Positions 17,825-27,914 of a stretch of 64,000 bases of DNA are shown piece by piece; the first letter of the stretch is position 1, and each line of letters opens with the position of its first letter. The translations under genes were made by a program, and so were the position numbers. The notes below the pieces were generated by a model, which was given only the letters and a program-made list of their open reading frames with translations, did no database searches and was not told the DNA's origin. The stretch comes from an uncultured Carboxylicivirga sp. (GTDB lineage Bacteria; Bacteroidota; Bacteroidia; Bacteroidales; Marinilabiliaceae): assembly GCF_963674565.1 (NCBI RefSeq), contig NZ_OY771430.1:5704001-5768000 (forward strand), written 5' to 3'.

Positions 17825-19432
17825 TTAGTAACCCGGGTTTTGTTCGATGTTTGAGTTAGCTACTAACTCAGCTGCCGGAATCGGAAATACTTTATAAATC
17901 TCGTTGATATTTGCAGTTCCGCTGTATACTCCATTTTTCCAAGGCCAGGCATAATTTGCTGTAAATTGGTTAAAACGAATCAGGTCGGTACGGCGGTGTC
18001 CTTCCCAATACAGTTCTCTTGAGCGTTCCTGTAAAATAAAATCAAGTGTCAGGTCGCCATCCGAAATGGTTGAAGCATTGGCTCTGGAACGAATTTCGTT
18101 GATATAATTCAGCGCAGTGCTTCTTTCACCACCTGTTCCACCTCGTAAAACAGCTTCAGCATACATCAGGTAAGCATCAGCCAATCGGTACATCGGAAAA
18201 TCGGTATCAGGGAATTGGTTATCAGAACCAAATTCACGATTTTCTACCGATACATTCAACGGATCGCTTCGTTTGATATTTGTATATTTTATAACTGAAT
18301 ATCCATAATTAAAATCATTTAAAACTGAGGTTTCCAGCGTTCTCTTATCAGTCCAGAACATGGCTCTTGCATCATTATCATCAAATAAATTGCTAAGCGT
18401 TTCTTTAGCTCGAAGACCTGACCATGACTGACCCAATCCGAAGTTACTCCCTGGTTCCATATCCGATCCCCATGAAGCCGCCATCAGGTAGGTTGTTCCT
18501 CCATAAGTAGTTGCTTTTTTACCATCAAAAATAATAGGGAAAATGATCTCCGGAGAAAGGTCATTATCAGCACCAAACATATAGCTGTACTTGGTATCCA
18601 ACAAATAGCCTTCATTCATTATTTTATTCAGGTAAGTTAAGCTTTCGGTGTATTTGCTTTCACCAATATAAACTTCGGCGTTTAGGTACATTTTTGACAG
18701 AACCATCCATATTACTCCATTGGTTACTTTACCGTAGTTTAGTTCACTTTTTGCAGGAAGATTGTCTTCGCAGGCAAGTAGTTCACTTTCAATCCATGGA
18801 AATAAGAAATCGCGTCCTTTTTGTTCTGGCATATAGGCACCAACACCACTCTCTTCTTCTAAGAATGGAACATTGGCATATAAATCCATCAGTAAATAGT
18901 ACTTAATAGCTCTGATGGCTTTTACTTCCGTTCTGTATTCCTGTATTTGAGCTTTGAGTGCCTCATCAACATTTCGTTCACTTAAAAGGCTCTCATCTGT
19001 CTCACGCAGAAATTCATTACAGAAAGCGATGGTAACCAATATACGGTTATAAGTAAGTTCACAGAATCGGTTACTGGATGTCCAGTTGCAAAAAGTAAGT
19101 CCGTTCAAACCATCGTCTGACCATGCACAAACAGCTTCGTCGGTGGTCAATTCCTGTAAATTCCAGTATGAGCGAAGAAACGTTGCTTCTCCCTGATCAG
19201 CGCCTACAATATCATCGTAGCCATTAGGTCCCTGGTTACCCGAAAGTGCAAAACTGGCATATATTTTTGCAACGAATTTATTATAAGTTGATTCGTCATT
19301 CCATGCCTCTTCAGCAGTAGTTTCTTTTCCTCCGGGAGGAACCGTATCTAAATCGTCGGTACAGGAAACTAAGTTAAGTGTCAATGCTATTGCAAAGAGT
19401 ATTGTTATTTTATTATATATTTTCATTTCCAA
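17825..19432 (-). CDS. susD: SusD-like starch-binding lipoprotein
   Basis: A 535-residue SusD/RagB-family lipoprotein with signal and lipobox (TLNLVSC, then TDDLDTVPPGGKET). The family C-terminal signature is present (QERSRELYWEGHRRTDLIRFNQF) followed by IYKVFPIPAAELVANSNIEQNPGY. It starts 6 bp after the SusC stop and forms the outer-membrane import complex with it. Its place in an operon with SusE/F-like proteins, GH13 and GH97, next to a SusR-like regulator, supports malto-oligosaccharide as the ligand. Confidence 0.93.
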   Translation of the reverse strand: MEMKIYNKITILFAIALTLNLVSCTDDLDTVPPGGKETTAEEAWNDESTYNKFVAKIYASFALSGNQGPNGYDDIVGADQGEATFLRSYWNLQELTTDEAVCAWSDDGLNGLTFCNWTSSNRFCELTYNRILVTIAFCNEFLRETDESLLSERNVDEALKAQIQEYRTEVKAIRAIKYYLLMDLYANVPFLEEESGVGAYMPEQKGRDFLFPWIESELLACEDNLPAKSELNYGKVTNGVIWMVLSKMYLNAEVYIGESKYTESLTYLNKIMNEGYLLDTKYSYMFGADNDLSPEIIFPIIFDGKKATTYGGTTYLMAASWGSDMEPGSNFGLGQSWSGLRAKETLSNLFDDNDARAMFWTDKRTLETSVLNDFNYGYSVIKYTNIKRSDPLNVSVENREFGSDNQFPDTDFPMYRLADAYLMYAEAVLRGGTGGERSTALNYINEIRSRANASTISDGDLTLDFILQERSRELYWEGHRRTDLIRFNQFTANYAWPWKNGVYSGTANINEIYKVFPIPAAELVANSNIEQNPGY

Positions 19433-19438
19433 TTTCTT

Positions 19439-22400
19439 TTAAAAGTTTACACTCACACCAAATACATACATGATCGGGCGAGGATAAAAATTACTATCCA
19501 CTCCACCGAAAACTTCCGGATCAAGTCCTTTGTAGTTAGTAAATACTACAGGATTCTGAACTGCAAGTGATAATCTTGTTTTAGTATCAAATCCCAGTAT
19601 TTTGTCTATCGAATATCCCAGTGTGATGTTGTCGATTCTGAAGAATGAAGCGTCTTGAACGTAGTAATCAGATAAGACTCTTTTGTACTGGAAATTTGTT
19701 TCAAATGCAGTAGCATGACGGTTGCTTAAGAACTCGTTGGCATAAACACGTGCAGGTGCAAGTTCTGCGTTATTAGCAGCAATTGCATTATAGTTATAAT
19801 TACCCAGGCTACCGTGTGAAGCAATTGATAAGTCCCAGCTTTTGTAACTTAGTTTAGTATTAAAACCAAGATTCCAGTCGGGAGTAAATTTGTGATATAA
19901 ATAAAGATCTTCTTCGTTTATCGTTCCGTCGTTATTTCTATCCACATACATTCCTTCAATTGGATTTCCCGCTTCGTCGTATATTTGTTCGTACACATAG
20001 TACATCGAATGAGGATGACCTACAGAGTGAGCAAGAAGGTTAAAACCACCATCACCACCTGTATTTCCAAAACGGTTCATTGCTGCTTCGTTATTAAACG
20101 TAAGTGCAGTAATTTCATTCTTATTATAGGCAAAGTTGAATCCAAATTCCCATTCCCAGTCGTTTTTAACGATTGGAACCACATTTACCGAAAATTCAGT
20201 ACCGATGTTTTCAAGTGTACCAATATTGGCTACTACATATTCGCTGAAGTTACTACCTGCTGCAACTTTTACTTCCTGATTCAGCAGATCACTGGTTTCG
20301 CGGTTGTAAAAGTCGATGGTTCCGTTTAAGCGATTGTTGAAGAAACCATAATCTACTCCAACATTCCAGGTACGTGTAGTTTCCCACTTAAGATTAGCAT
20401 TGTATGAAAGGGGCTTAATAAGTGTTTCCCAGACTCCATTGCGATAATAGTTGGCTGCTTCACCCACACTGTTCTGGTAAACTCTAACGGAAGGGTAGGT
20501 GTAGCCGATATCCTGTTGTCCGGTAAGTCCCCATCCCAAACGAAGTTTAAGATTGGATAGGATATCAGAACCTTTCAGGAAATTCTCCTCGTTGATACGC
20601 CAGGCAAATGCAGCTGCCGGAAATACACCCCAGCGATTGTCGCTGTTAAATCTTGAAGATCCATCCTGACGAACCGTAAATGTAAGCAGGTATTTGTTAT
20701 ACATGTTCCAATTCATTCTTCCGAAGAAGGATACCAGATAATATTCTTCAGCATAGGGTACATTATCTTCGATCACTTCGCCATAACGATCTGGAGCCGT
20801 GCGAATAGCAAGATTACTGTTTTCCCACCAGAAGTGCTGCCATGAATAACCTGCCATAACATCGATATTACTTTGCATAAAGTTCATATCAGTCTTGTAC
20901 TGACCATAGAAATCGAGTAATGAATTGTTACGTGTATTTTTCCAATCATTCTGATAACCACCTGCATTAGCTTGTGCAGGAGCTGTGTGTGGAGTTGCAT
21001 TATGTCCGGTTGTTTCGGAATAATCAATTCCCATATTTAAGTTGAAATTAATTTTAGGGAAGAAGTGCAGTTTATAATCAGCCTGTGCATTTCCAATAAA
21101 CTGGTAGCCTTCTGATGTATCATCACGCATTTCAAGCAATGAAACAGGGTTTTTTGTAGCAACGTTTAATATGTTCCCGTCATTACCTGTCCATGACCAA
21201 TAACCTCCGTATGGGCTGTTTTCGTCGTATATAGGCTGTGTTGGATCCATTGAAATAGCAGATCCAATGGCACCCTGATCGGCAAAACGGTTTTTGATAT
21301 ACATCCCACGTCCATTCAGGTTTACTGACAGATGTTTATCTAACATTTGCGGAGTAACAGAGAAACTACCTGTAAAACGTTCCATATTGGAAGTTTTCAG
21401 AATACCGTTCTGATTGGTGTAACCAACCGAAGCCCGGTATGGCATAATATCCTTATAAGATCCGTATGCACTTAAGTTGTGCTCAGTGCTTAACGATGTA
21501 CGGAAAATAGCATCCTGCCAATCTGTGTTTTCACTACCCAGTTTTCCAAGTACTTCTGCTTCGTTTGATAAACCAGTGAAGGTGTCTTGTATAAATGTGC
21601 GGAATTCATCTCCGTTAAGCACATCAATTCCTTCTTTGCGCTGACTTACCGATACATTTCCATCATAACTGATGCGAAGCTTCCCTGTTTTTCCTTTTTT
21701 AGTGGTGATCAGAATTACTCCGTTGGAGGCTCTTGAACCGTAAATAGCTGTTGCAGAAGCATCTTTTAATACGGTAAATGTCTCGATATCGGTTGGGTTG
21801 ATGGTACTAAGCATATTACCAACACCACCCGGACCGCCACCTAATGGTATTCCGTCCACAACAATTAAAGGATCGTTATTAGCCGAAAGTGATGAACCAC
21901 CACGAATACGAATGGTTGCTCCTGCACTTGGAGAACCACCGGCTGTAGTAATTTGTACACCGGGTATTTTACCAATAAGCATATCTTGTGGATTAGGTGC
22001 AGAACCTCGGTTTTCCAAATCGGGTTTTAGAACAGCAACTGAACCGGTCAGGTCATCTTTCTTTACCGAACCATAACCAATAATTACAACTTCACCAACC
22101 AATTCCTCTGATGAAGTCATCACAACATTAATGGATTGACGCCCGGCAATAGCAACCTCCTGATCATCAAATCCAATAAACGAGAAGACTAAAGTGTCGC
22201 TTGCAGAAATTTGATTAAATGAAAACTGCCCGTTGGTATCAGTTACCGTTCCAATAGTTTTATTTTTAACAATAACGTTTACCCCTATTAGAGTCTCGCC
22301 TGATTGATCTTTAACAATACCGGAGACAGAAGTTGATTCCTGAGCGAACCCGGGAATTGTAGAAGTTAATAATAACAGAAGAGCAAAGACTTTTGAAAAC

Positions 22401-22447
22401 CACAAACGTGTTTTCGAAGCCTTTGAGTTCGAATGGATTTTTTTCAT
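19439..22447 (-). CDS. susC: SusC-like TonB-dependent receptor for malto-oligosaccharides
   Basis: A 1002-residue outer-membrane receptor. The signal (about 1-35, ending TIPGFAQ) is followed directly by the carboxypeptidase-like domain (VSGIVKDQSGETLIGVNVIV), with no STN domain, so it is not expected to signal through FecR. The plug has LVGEVVIIGYGSVKKDDLTGS, IRIRGGSSLSANNDPLIVVDG and VLKDASATAIYGSRASNGVI; the barrel ends YVFGVSVNF. It is the first structural gene of the sus operon, preceded by a 239-bp gap holding a promoter-like -7 element and then the SusR-like regulator gene. Confidence 0.94.
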   Translation of the reverse strand: MKKIHSNSKASKTRLWFSKVFALLLLLTSTIPGFAQESTSVSGIVKDQSGETLIGVNVIVKNKTIGTVTDTNGQFSFNQISASDTLVFSFIGFDDQEVAIAGRQSINVVMTSSEELVGEVVIIGYGSVKKDDLTGSVAVLKPDLENRGSAPNPQDMLIGKIPGVQITTAGGSPSAGATIRIRGGSSLSANNDPLIVVDGIPLGGGPGGVGNMLSTINPTDIETFTVLKDASATAIYGSRASNGVILITTKKGKTGKLRISYDGNVSVSQRKEGIDVLNGDEFRTFIQDTFTGLSNEAEVLGKLGSENTDWQDAIFRTSLSTEHNLSAYGSYKDIMPYRASVGYTNQNGILKTSNMERFTGSFSVTPQMLDKHLSVNLNGRGMYIKNRFADQGAIGSAISMDPTQPIYDENSPYGGYWSWTGNDGNILNVATKNPVSLLEMRDDTSEGYQFIGNAQADYKLHFFPKINFNLNMGIDYSETTGHNATPHTAPAQANAGGYQNDWKNTRNNSLLDFYGQYKTDMNFMQSNIDVMAGYSWQHFWWENSNLAIRTAPDRYGEVIEDNVPYAEEYYLVSFFGRMNWNMYNKYLLTFTVRQDGSSRFNSDNRWGVFPAAAFAWRINEENFLKGSDILSNLKLRLGWGLTGQQDIGYTYPSVRVYQNSVGEAANYYRNGVWETLIKPLSYNANLKWETTRTWNVGVDYGFFNNRLNGTIDFYNRETSDLLNQEVKVAAGSNFSEYVVANIGTLENIGTEFSVNVVPIVKNDWEWEFGFNFAYNKNEITALTFNNEAAMNRFGNTGGDGGFNLLAHSVGHPHSMYYVYEQIYDEAGNPIEGMYVDRNNDGTINEEDLYLYHKFTPDWNLGFNTKLSYKSWDLSIASHGSLGNYNYNAIAANNAELAPARVYANEFLSNRHATAFETNFQYKRVLSDYYVQDASFFRIDNITLGYSIDKILGFDTKTRLSLAVQNPVVFTNYKGLDPEVFGGVDSNFYPRPIMYVFGVSVNF

Positions 22448-22486
22448 AACAAATCGTTTAATTTTGAACTCGGATTATTCCGATTA

Positions 22487-22494
22487 CAAAACTA
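22487..22494 (-). promoter_or_regulatory. Putative -7 promoter element of susC
   Basis: On the minus strand the bases read TAGTTTTG, an exact match to the Bacteroidetes -7 consensus TAnnTTTG. It lies 40 bp before the susC ATG, predicting a 5' UTR of about 30 bases. No good TTTG -33 partner is seen, which fits a promoter that depends on an activator such as SusR. Confidence 0.45.
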
Positions 22495-22686
22495 TTTGTG
22501 AATTGCCATGGCTCTTGGAGTATATAAAATGAAATATAGACTTTTATTGAATCGTGTATTTGCTAATATCCAGAAATACAATTGAATGTGATGTTTTCAG
22601 GATTCAAAAAATATAGATTAGTTAAATCATTTTTAGAAGAAAATAGAGAGAAAAATGATCTTTTTGAGCTGTTAAAAGAGGTTTTG

Positions 22687-24294
22687 TTACGATGTAAAAC
22701 TGTCGATTTTCATTATTTCATCTTCGAACTTATCTCTGTCAATTTTTGCCCGGTTTTTAACTTTGGTACGATACGTATAAACCGTATTAACTGAGTAGCG
22801 TAAAAACTGAGCTATCTTTGAACTGTCGCTTACACCTAAACGAATCAAAGCAAAGATCCTAAGTTCGGTATTCAAAAGCTCATCTTTTTTCAATGAGAAT
22901 TGATCTTCGGGTTCGAAAAGTGCATTGAATTCGTCTTTAAAATCTGGGAATAACTTAAGGAAAATACGGTCGAAGCTCATTAAAAGCTCCTGCATTTCTT
23001 CATCAATCAACTTTTTTGATTTGGTCATTGCCAGCAACGAATCAATTTGTCCAACTGTTATTTTGCGTTGAACAAGTTGCTGAAACTGTTCAATTTTATC
23101 GATGTATTGGGAACAGAGGTTAAGGAAGTGTCCAATGTATTCCTCTTTAATTTTATTTGATTCGAGTAGATCTAGATTTAATTGATTCAACTGATCATTG
23201 GTCAATTGAATTACTTTTCGGTTTCGCCGTAGCTCTTTTAACTGCTTAAGAATGTAGAAGGTGGCAAATAAAATAATAAGAGCCAGTAAACTTATGGCAG
23301 CCAGTGCTATCGCCAGTCTTCTTTTTTCTTTGTTAAGTTTATCATGAAAGGCTTTTTCGATAATGGGTAACGATTTGGCAATCTCTACTCTACGTAACCG
23401 TGCATTGTAATAATTGGCATCGTTGAGAGAAAGCTTGATCAATTGGTATGCCCTTTCAGTATCGCCTTCATCATATAAGATCAGAGCAAGTTGATGAAAC
23501 GAGGCATTTTCAGTTATAGCACAATTGATATCAGAAATAGCTGCCAGAATTGCATATTGCTTCTGCATCTTCTTATTATCCGAAATGCTGTAGATAAATG
23601 AAAGGGTAGAGGCTGTAATGGAATAATCCTGACTATATGAATCCTGGCTCTGAAGGTAACCAAGATAAATATTTTTTGCCCTTTCAATATTGCCATCAAT
23701 CAGCTCGAGTAAACCTTTGGATATATGGTTGGGAACCTGTAACTGATCCGAAAGAATAATTAATGAATCCCAGTAACCACGTGCTTTGTACCAATATTCA
23801 TCGGAATATAGATTTCGTCCGTTAAATAAAGTAAGATCGTGATACAATCGACCATAATGATTGTAATATTCAAGTTTCTGTTGATTGGTTAAAGAGTCAT
23901 TAACTATATTTTCGATAAATCGAAACGAATCGCTATATAACCCTGATGAGGTCATGATAAAGGATAAATCAAGGCTGCTTTGGTTGAACCAATATATGTT
24001 ATTTGTATTTTTTGAATCGTTGTAATTTGAAATAGCATAATGATAAGCAGAATCATATTGAAAGGTTTTATACTCATCGTATAATTCTTTGAAAAGTGAG
24101 AATTGTTGATGCTTGTTATCTGCCTTCAATACCTTTGCTTTTAAGCTGTCAATAATATTAAGCTTGTTTTCAATAAATAGATTTTTATTGCTGATTGACT
24201 GATCCAGAACCTTAAAAAGTGAGTCAATAGTATTGTCTTGTGCAACAATATTAATGCTGACGAAAATAAAAATGTATAAAAAGGTTCCTTTCAT
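22687..24294 (-). CDS. SusR-like transmembrane regulator of starch genes
   Basis: A 535-residue protein built like SusR: signal peptide (MKGTFLYIFIFVSINIVAQ), a TPR-rich periplasmic sensor of about 300 residues (INNYNDSKNTNNIYW region, VNDSLTNQQKLEYYNHYGRLYHD), one membrane helix at about 325-347 (LAIALAAISLLALIILFATF), a coiled coil, and a C-terminal helix-turn-helix (LNTELRIFALIRLGVSDSSKI then FLRYSVNTVYTYRTKVKNRA; DUF6377-type). SusR senses maltose or larger malto-oligosaccharides in the periplasm and activates the sus genes. Position upstream of susC on the same strand repeats the Bacteroides arrangement. Its own promoter would lie in 24295-24402, where no exact TAnnTTTG is seen. Confidence 0.85.
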   Translation of the reverse strand: MKGTFLYIFIFVSINIVAQDNTIDSLFKVLDQSISNKNLFIENKLNIIDSLKAKVLKADNKHQQFSLFKELYDEYKTFQYDSAYHYAISNYNDSKNTNNIYWFNQSSLDLSFIMTSSGLYSDSFRFIENIVNDSLTNQQKLEYYNHYGRLYHDLTLFNGRNLYSDEYWYKARGYWDSLIILSDQLQVPNHISKGLLELIDGNIERAKNIYLGYLQSQDSYSQDYSITASTLSFIYSISDNKKMQKQYAILAAISDINCAITENASFHQLALILYDEGDTERAYQLIKLSLNDANYYNARLRRVEIAKSLPIIEKAFHDKLNKEKRRLAIALAAISLLALIILFATFYILKQLKELRRNRKVIQLTNDQLNQLNLDLLESNKIKEEYIGHFLNLCSQYIDKIEQFQQLVQRKITVGQIDSLLAMTKSKKLIDEEMQELLMSFDRIFLKLFPDFKDEFNALFEPEDQFSLKKDELLNTELRIFALIRLGVSDSSKIAQFLRYSVNTVYTYRTKVKNRAKIDRDKFEDEIMKIDSFTS

Positions 24295-24402
24295 ATTGGA
24301 TTGTCATTAACCTTGATCAATATTGAAATTCAAAGATTACAATAGTCTGCGATTGGTTAAAGATAATAATGTTTGAGAATTTGATGTGCAGAAAGCAAGT
24401 TG

Positions 24403-24449
24403 AAAACAAAAATCCCGGTATCATTATAAGCAGGAACATGATACCGGGA
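24403..24449 (-). terminator. Intrinsic terminator of the ORP-like operon
   Basis: TCCCGGTATCAT (24413-24424) pairs perfectly with ATGATACCGGGA (24438-24449) over 12 bp with a 13-base loop. On the minus strand TTTTTGTTTT follows. It lies 25 bp past the reductase stop and separates this operon from the SusR-like gene. Confidence 0.88.
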
Positions 24450-24473
24450 CATAGGAAAAACCAGTTTACTTTA

Positions 24474-26165
24474 TTATTTTTCTTTTTCGAAAGGCCAACC
24501 CATTATACCTCCTTCCATTACTTTAACATTCGTATATCCGTGTGCTTTTAGTACACGGGAAGCCTCATAGCCACGTAGTGATATTTTACAATAGGTAACT
24601 ATTGGTGTGTCTTTATCTTTGGGTAATTCCTGTATGCGAGTACGTAATTGACCTATCGGTATCAATGTTTCGCCTAAGCCGAGTCTTGTCTGTTCGTATT
24701 CATCCGGACCTCTTGTATCCAGTAAATAAAGAAATACACCTTTATCAACTTTTTCTTTTACTTCTAAAGCAGATATTCCGTCGAATAAACCACGCATTTT
24801 ATTTTGCATGATGTGGGCTGTGGCAATGCTATGATCAATGGCCAATGAGAACGGAGGAGCATATGGCAAGTCGTTATTTACCAAATCGTCAACGGTAAGT
24901 TTGCCCATGATGGCTGTTGCCCAGATGGCAATTTGTTTGCTTACATCACCCGGACCTATGCATTGGGCACCAAGGATGCGCCCCGTTTTTTGTTCTGCAA
25001 CCAATTTGGTTATCAGTAACTTTCCATTCATAAATCCAGGCTTATCAGGACTAGCATTAACAACTTTAATGAAATCCAAACCTTCTTTTTCTGCTGCAGT
25101 CTCAGACAACCCTGTAATACCTAAACCATAATCAAATATTTTGCAAATACCCGTTTGGATTGTTCCTTTAAAGGTGGCTGTATCATTTAATATTACATTT
25201 TCACCAGCCACACGGCCCTCCAGATTAGCAAGGTCTCCGTATGGAGCCAGAACCTTATTGCCCGTTATTTTATTTGTAACCTCTATACAGTCGCCAACGG
25301 CATAAATATCTTTGTCTGAAGTCTGCATATAGTCGTTAACGGTTATTCCGCCCAGTTCACCAATGTCCAATCCTGCTTCGCGAGCCAGATCAACACGAGG
25401 GGTTACACCAATAGCAACAACAGCCAGCTCACATGGAATTTCTGTTCCATTAGCCAGTTTTACAGCTTTCAATCTGCCATTTTCTCCAATAAACTCAGCA
25501 ACTCCATTTTTGGTAATAACATTGGCTTTCGATTTAAGGTAATTCTCAACCAACTTTGCCATTTTCCAGTCGAGGAAGGTTAGTAATTGAGGTAATAACT
25601 CAATAAGTGTTAATTCAATACCTGCCAGATTTAGAGCTTCGGTTGTTTCAATTCCAATTAGCCCTCCACCAATAACAACCGCTTTTTTAATGCTTTTATC
25701 ATCACGAATTTTACGCAAATAATCAGCGTTTTGCATTGATTGAAGAGGTGTTATTCCTTCCAGATTAATTCCGGGTATTGGAGGCATTTTTGGAGTTGTA
25801 CCGGTTGCAATAATTAGCTTATCATATTGATGAGTTCCTGTTTCACCTGATATCAGATCTTTAAATTCTATCTGCATCTTTTTTCTGTCGATACGAGTAA
25901 CCTCGGTATTAACTTTAGCTTCTATTCCTTTGGCGTTGATGTAATACTTTGGGTCTCGAACCACTCCTGTAGGTGTGCAAAGCAGTTTGTTTCTGTCGTC
26001 AAAGAAGCCACCTACATAATAAGGGTAACCACAGGAAGCCATTGATAAATCAGGTGCTTTCTGAAAGATAGTGATCTCAGCAGATTCATCTAGTCTTCTA
26101 GCCCGGGCCGCTGCTTTGGGTCCTGCAGCAGATCCACCAATAATAACAATGCGTTTATTTTTCAT
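24474..26165 (-). CDS. CoA-disulfide/persulfide reductase fused to rhodanese (CoADR-Rhd)
   Basis: A 563-residue cytoplasmic flavoprotein. The N-terminal FAD motif is VIIGGSAAGPKAAARARR, followed by the active-site Cys45 in MASCGYPYYVGG; a second Rossmann motif (VVIGGGLIGIETTEAL) binds NAD(P)H and AVGDCIEV is the second FAD motif. A dimerisation domain (about 330-450) precedes a C-terminal rhodanese domain with LLDTRGPDEYE and an active-site loop around Cys526 (TYCKISLRG). Such fusions reduce CoA disulfide, CoA persulfide or polysulfide. It is the last gene of the operon, 23 bp after the Mrp ATPase gene. That link to Fe-S/metal cluster ATPases suggests a role in sulfane-sulfur handling for cluster assembly; this is inference. 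Confidence 0.88.
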   Translation of the reverse strand: MKNKRIVIIGGSAAGPKAAARARRLDESAEITIFQKAPDLSMASCGYPYYVGGFFDDRNKLLCTPTGVVRDPKYYINAKGIEAKVNTEVTRIDRKKMQIEFKDLISGETGTHQYDKLIIATGTTPKMPPIPGINLEGITPLQSMQNADYLRKIRDDKSIKKAVVIGGGLIGIETTEALNLAGIELTLIELLPQLLTFLDWKMAKLVENYLKSKANVITKNGVAEFIGENGRLKAVKLANGTEIPCELAVVAIGVTPRVDLAREAGLDIGELGGITVNDYMQTSDKDIYAVGDCIEVTNKITGNKVLAPYGDLANLEGRVAGENVILNDTATFKGTIQTGICKIFDYGLGITGLSETAAEKEGLDFIKVVNASPDKPGFMNGKLLITKLVAEQKTGRILGAQCIGPGDVSKQIAIWATAIMGKLTVDDLVNNDLPYAPPFSLAIDHSIATAHIMQNKMRGLFDGISALEVKEKVDKGVFLYLLDTRGPDEYEQTRLGLGETLIPIGQLRTRIQELPKDKDTPIVTYCKISLRGYEASRVLKAHGYTNVKVMEGGIMGWPFEKEK

Positions 26166-26188
26166 TTTGACATGGATTTAGTTTGTTT

Positions 26189-27010
26189 TCAATTGACTTT
26201 ATCGAGAATTTTATTGGTCAATTCCTGAAATGCTTTATGTACAGAAGGGTTATCAGTTAGAAAAATATTTATTCCTTGGTCTGAAGTTTCTTCAATTTCC
26301 ATTACCAGAGGTATCTGTCCAATAAGAGGGGCATTGAATTCATCCGCCAACTGTTGACCACCTCCTTTACCAAAGATGTAATAACGTTCATCAGGATGAT
26401 TAGCAGGAGTAAACCACGCCATATTTTCGATAATACCCAGTATGGGTGTTTGTACATGTTGATTGTTGAACATATAACCTGCTTTTCTACCATCTGCAAC
26501 AGCTAACTGCTGAGGTGTAATAACAATTAATGCTTTCGCTTTTTTAAAGTCTTGTGCCATGGTAATAGCAATATCACCCGTTCCGGGAGGCATATCCATC
26601 AACAGAAAATCAAGTTCACCCCATTTTGTGTCTTCAATTACCTGTTTGAGTGTTTTTGATGCCATGGGACCACGCCAAATCATTGCATCCTCATCTTTGA
26701 CCAATAATCCAATTGACATTATTTTGACTCCGTATTTTTCAATGGGAATTATTATTGCTTTGTCATTTTCTTTTTCAATGGCAGGATGTTCGTCTTTGAT
26801 ATCAAATAAAATCGGAACAGATGGACCATAAACGTCAGCATCTAATAATCCTGTTTTATAACCTTCTCTGGATAGACTTATTGCCAGATTAGCTGCAACG
26901 GTTGATTTACCTACACCACCTTTTCCTGATGCTATCAGAATTATGTTTTTGACTGTGTTCAGTAGTTCTGGCTTTTTTTCGAGAGGCGTTAGCATTGTAT
27001 GTTCAGTCAT
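26189..27010 (-). CDS. Mrp/NBP35-family iron-sulfur carrier ATPase
   Basis: A 273-residue P-loop ATPase: deviant Walker A ILIASGKGGVGKSTVAANLA, switch motif GLLDADVYGPSVPILF, and LLMDMPPGTGDIAITMA (Walker B region). Mrp/ApbC/NBP35 proteins bind and transfer Fe-S clusters. The usual CxxC pair near the C-terminus is replaced by WFTPANHPDERYYIFGKGGG, as I remember for other Bacteroidetes Mrp proteins, so cluster binding may differ. It lacks the N-terminal DUF59 domain of the longer housekeeping Mrp (about 360 residues), which suggests a dedicated copy for this operon. The gene starts 7 bp after the stop of the preceding ATPase gene. Confidence 0.88.
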   Translation of the reverse strand: MTEHTMLTPLEKKPELLNTVKNIILIASGKGGVGKSTVAANLAISLSREGYKTGLLDADVYGPSVPILFDIKDEHPAIEKENDKAIIIPIEKYGVKIMSIGLLVKDEDAMIWRGPMASKTLKQVIEDTKWGELDFLLMDMPPGTGDIAITMAQDFKKAKALIVITPQQLAVADGRKAGYMFNNQHVQTPILGIIENMAWFTPANHPDERYYIFGKGGGQQLADEFNAPLIGQIPLVMEIEETSDQGINIFLTDNPSVHKAFQELTNKILDKVN

Positions 27011-27017
27011 GATTTCT

Positions 27018-27914
27018 TTATTGATGAGTTAGTAACTGACTTTCAGATTTAATTTTTTTCAAACTACACCATATTATTTGAATGGCTTTAGCTGGTTCTG
27101 ATTCAGGAGCATATTCAAGAATATTGAGCTGTTCTTTCATTGCATCCCTGAAGAGTATTGAATAGGGCACTTTACCAAGTAATGGAATCCCTTGATCTTT
27201 TAGATCAGACATTATTAATTTTTCCATATCATTATTAATGCCTGACTTGTTTAATATTGCATAAGCTGGGATGTCAAAGTTCTTTATTAAATCAATTATT
27301 CGCAGACTGTCATGTCTGCCAGTTAAAGTAGGTTCAATTACCAGCAATACAATATTTGTTCCGGTGAGAGATGCAATTACCGGACATCCGATGCCCGGAG
27401 GTCCATCATTGAGAACGATTTCTGCATCTTGAGCCTGAGCCAGTTCTTTTGCTTTCTTTCTGATAAAGGTTACGAGCTTACCAGAATTTTCTTCGCCAGG
27501 TTCCATTTGAGCATGGACAAATGATCCGAATCGTGTATCCGATTCGTACCATTTATGTCCATTGTCAGGTTTAGTTTCTATTGCACTTTGCGGGCATGCT
27601 CTTTCGCAAAGACGACAGCCTTCGCAGTTGAACGGATTTATTTGGTATTCATTATTAGTTAATTCTATTGCATCAAATCGGCATAGCGAATGACATATTC
27701 CACAGTTGGAGCACAAGTCAGCATTTATTGTCGCTGTTTGGCCACTGAGAAAAGTACCTTCTTGCTTGATCTCCGGATTTAGGATCAGAAATAAATCGGC
27801 TGCATCAACATCATTGTCGCAGATTATTGCCGGTGAAACCATACTTGCTAATGCTGCTGTAATGGTTGTTTTACCAGTGCCACCTTTGCCACTTAATACA
27901 GTAATTTCAAGCAT
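27018..27914 (-). CDS. MinD-superfamily ATPase with inserted ferredoxin domain (second copy)
   Basis: A 298-residue protein of the COG1149 type. Walker A-like motif ITVLSGKGGTGKTTITAAL is near the N-terminus. Two 4Fe-4S motifs are inserted at about 67-120: CSNCGICHSLCRFDAI and CEGCRLCERACPQSAI. The ATPase fold continues with LNDGPPGIGCPVIASLTGTN. Homologues in the ORP system of Desulfovibrio pair with a second such ATPase and a NifX-like metal-cluster protein. Its ATG overlaps the end of the preceding ATPase gene by 8 bp, indicating translational coupling and equal amounts of the two proteins, perhaps as a heterodimer. Confidence 0.88.
   Translation of the reverse strand: MLEITVLSGKGGTGKTTITAALASMVSPAIICDNDVDAADLFLILNPEIKQEGTFLSGQTATINADLCSNCGICHSLCRFDAIELTNNEYQINPFNCEGCRLCERACPQSAIETKPDNGHKWYESDTRFGSFVHAQMEPGEENSGKLVTFIRKKAKELAQAQDAEIVLNDGPPGIGCPVIASLTGTNIVLLVIEPTLTGRHDSLRIIDLIKNFDIPAYAILNKSGINNDMEKLIMSDLKDQGIPLLGKVPYSILFRDAMKEQLNILEYAPESEPAKAIQIIWCSLKKIKSESQLLTHQ

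Noticed and set aside
22582..22794. Plus-strand 70-codon frame at the end of the SusR-like gene
   Set aside because: It overlaps the conserved HTH coding region of the regulator on the other strand and lacks any support.
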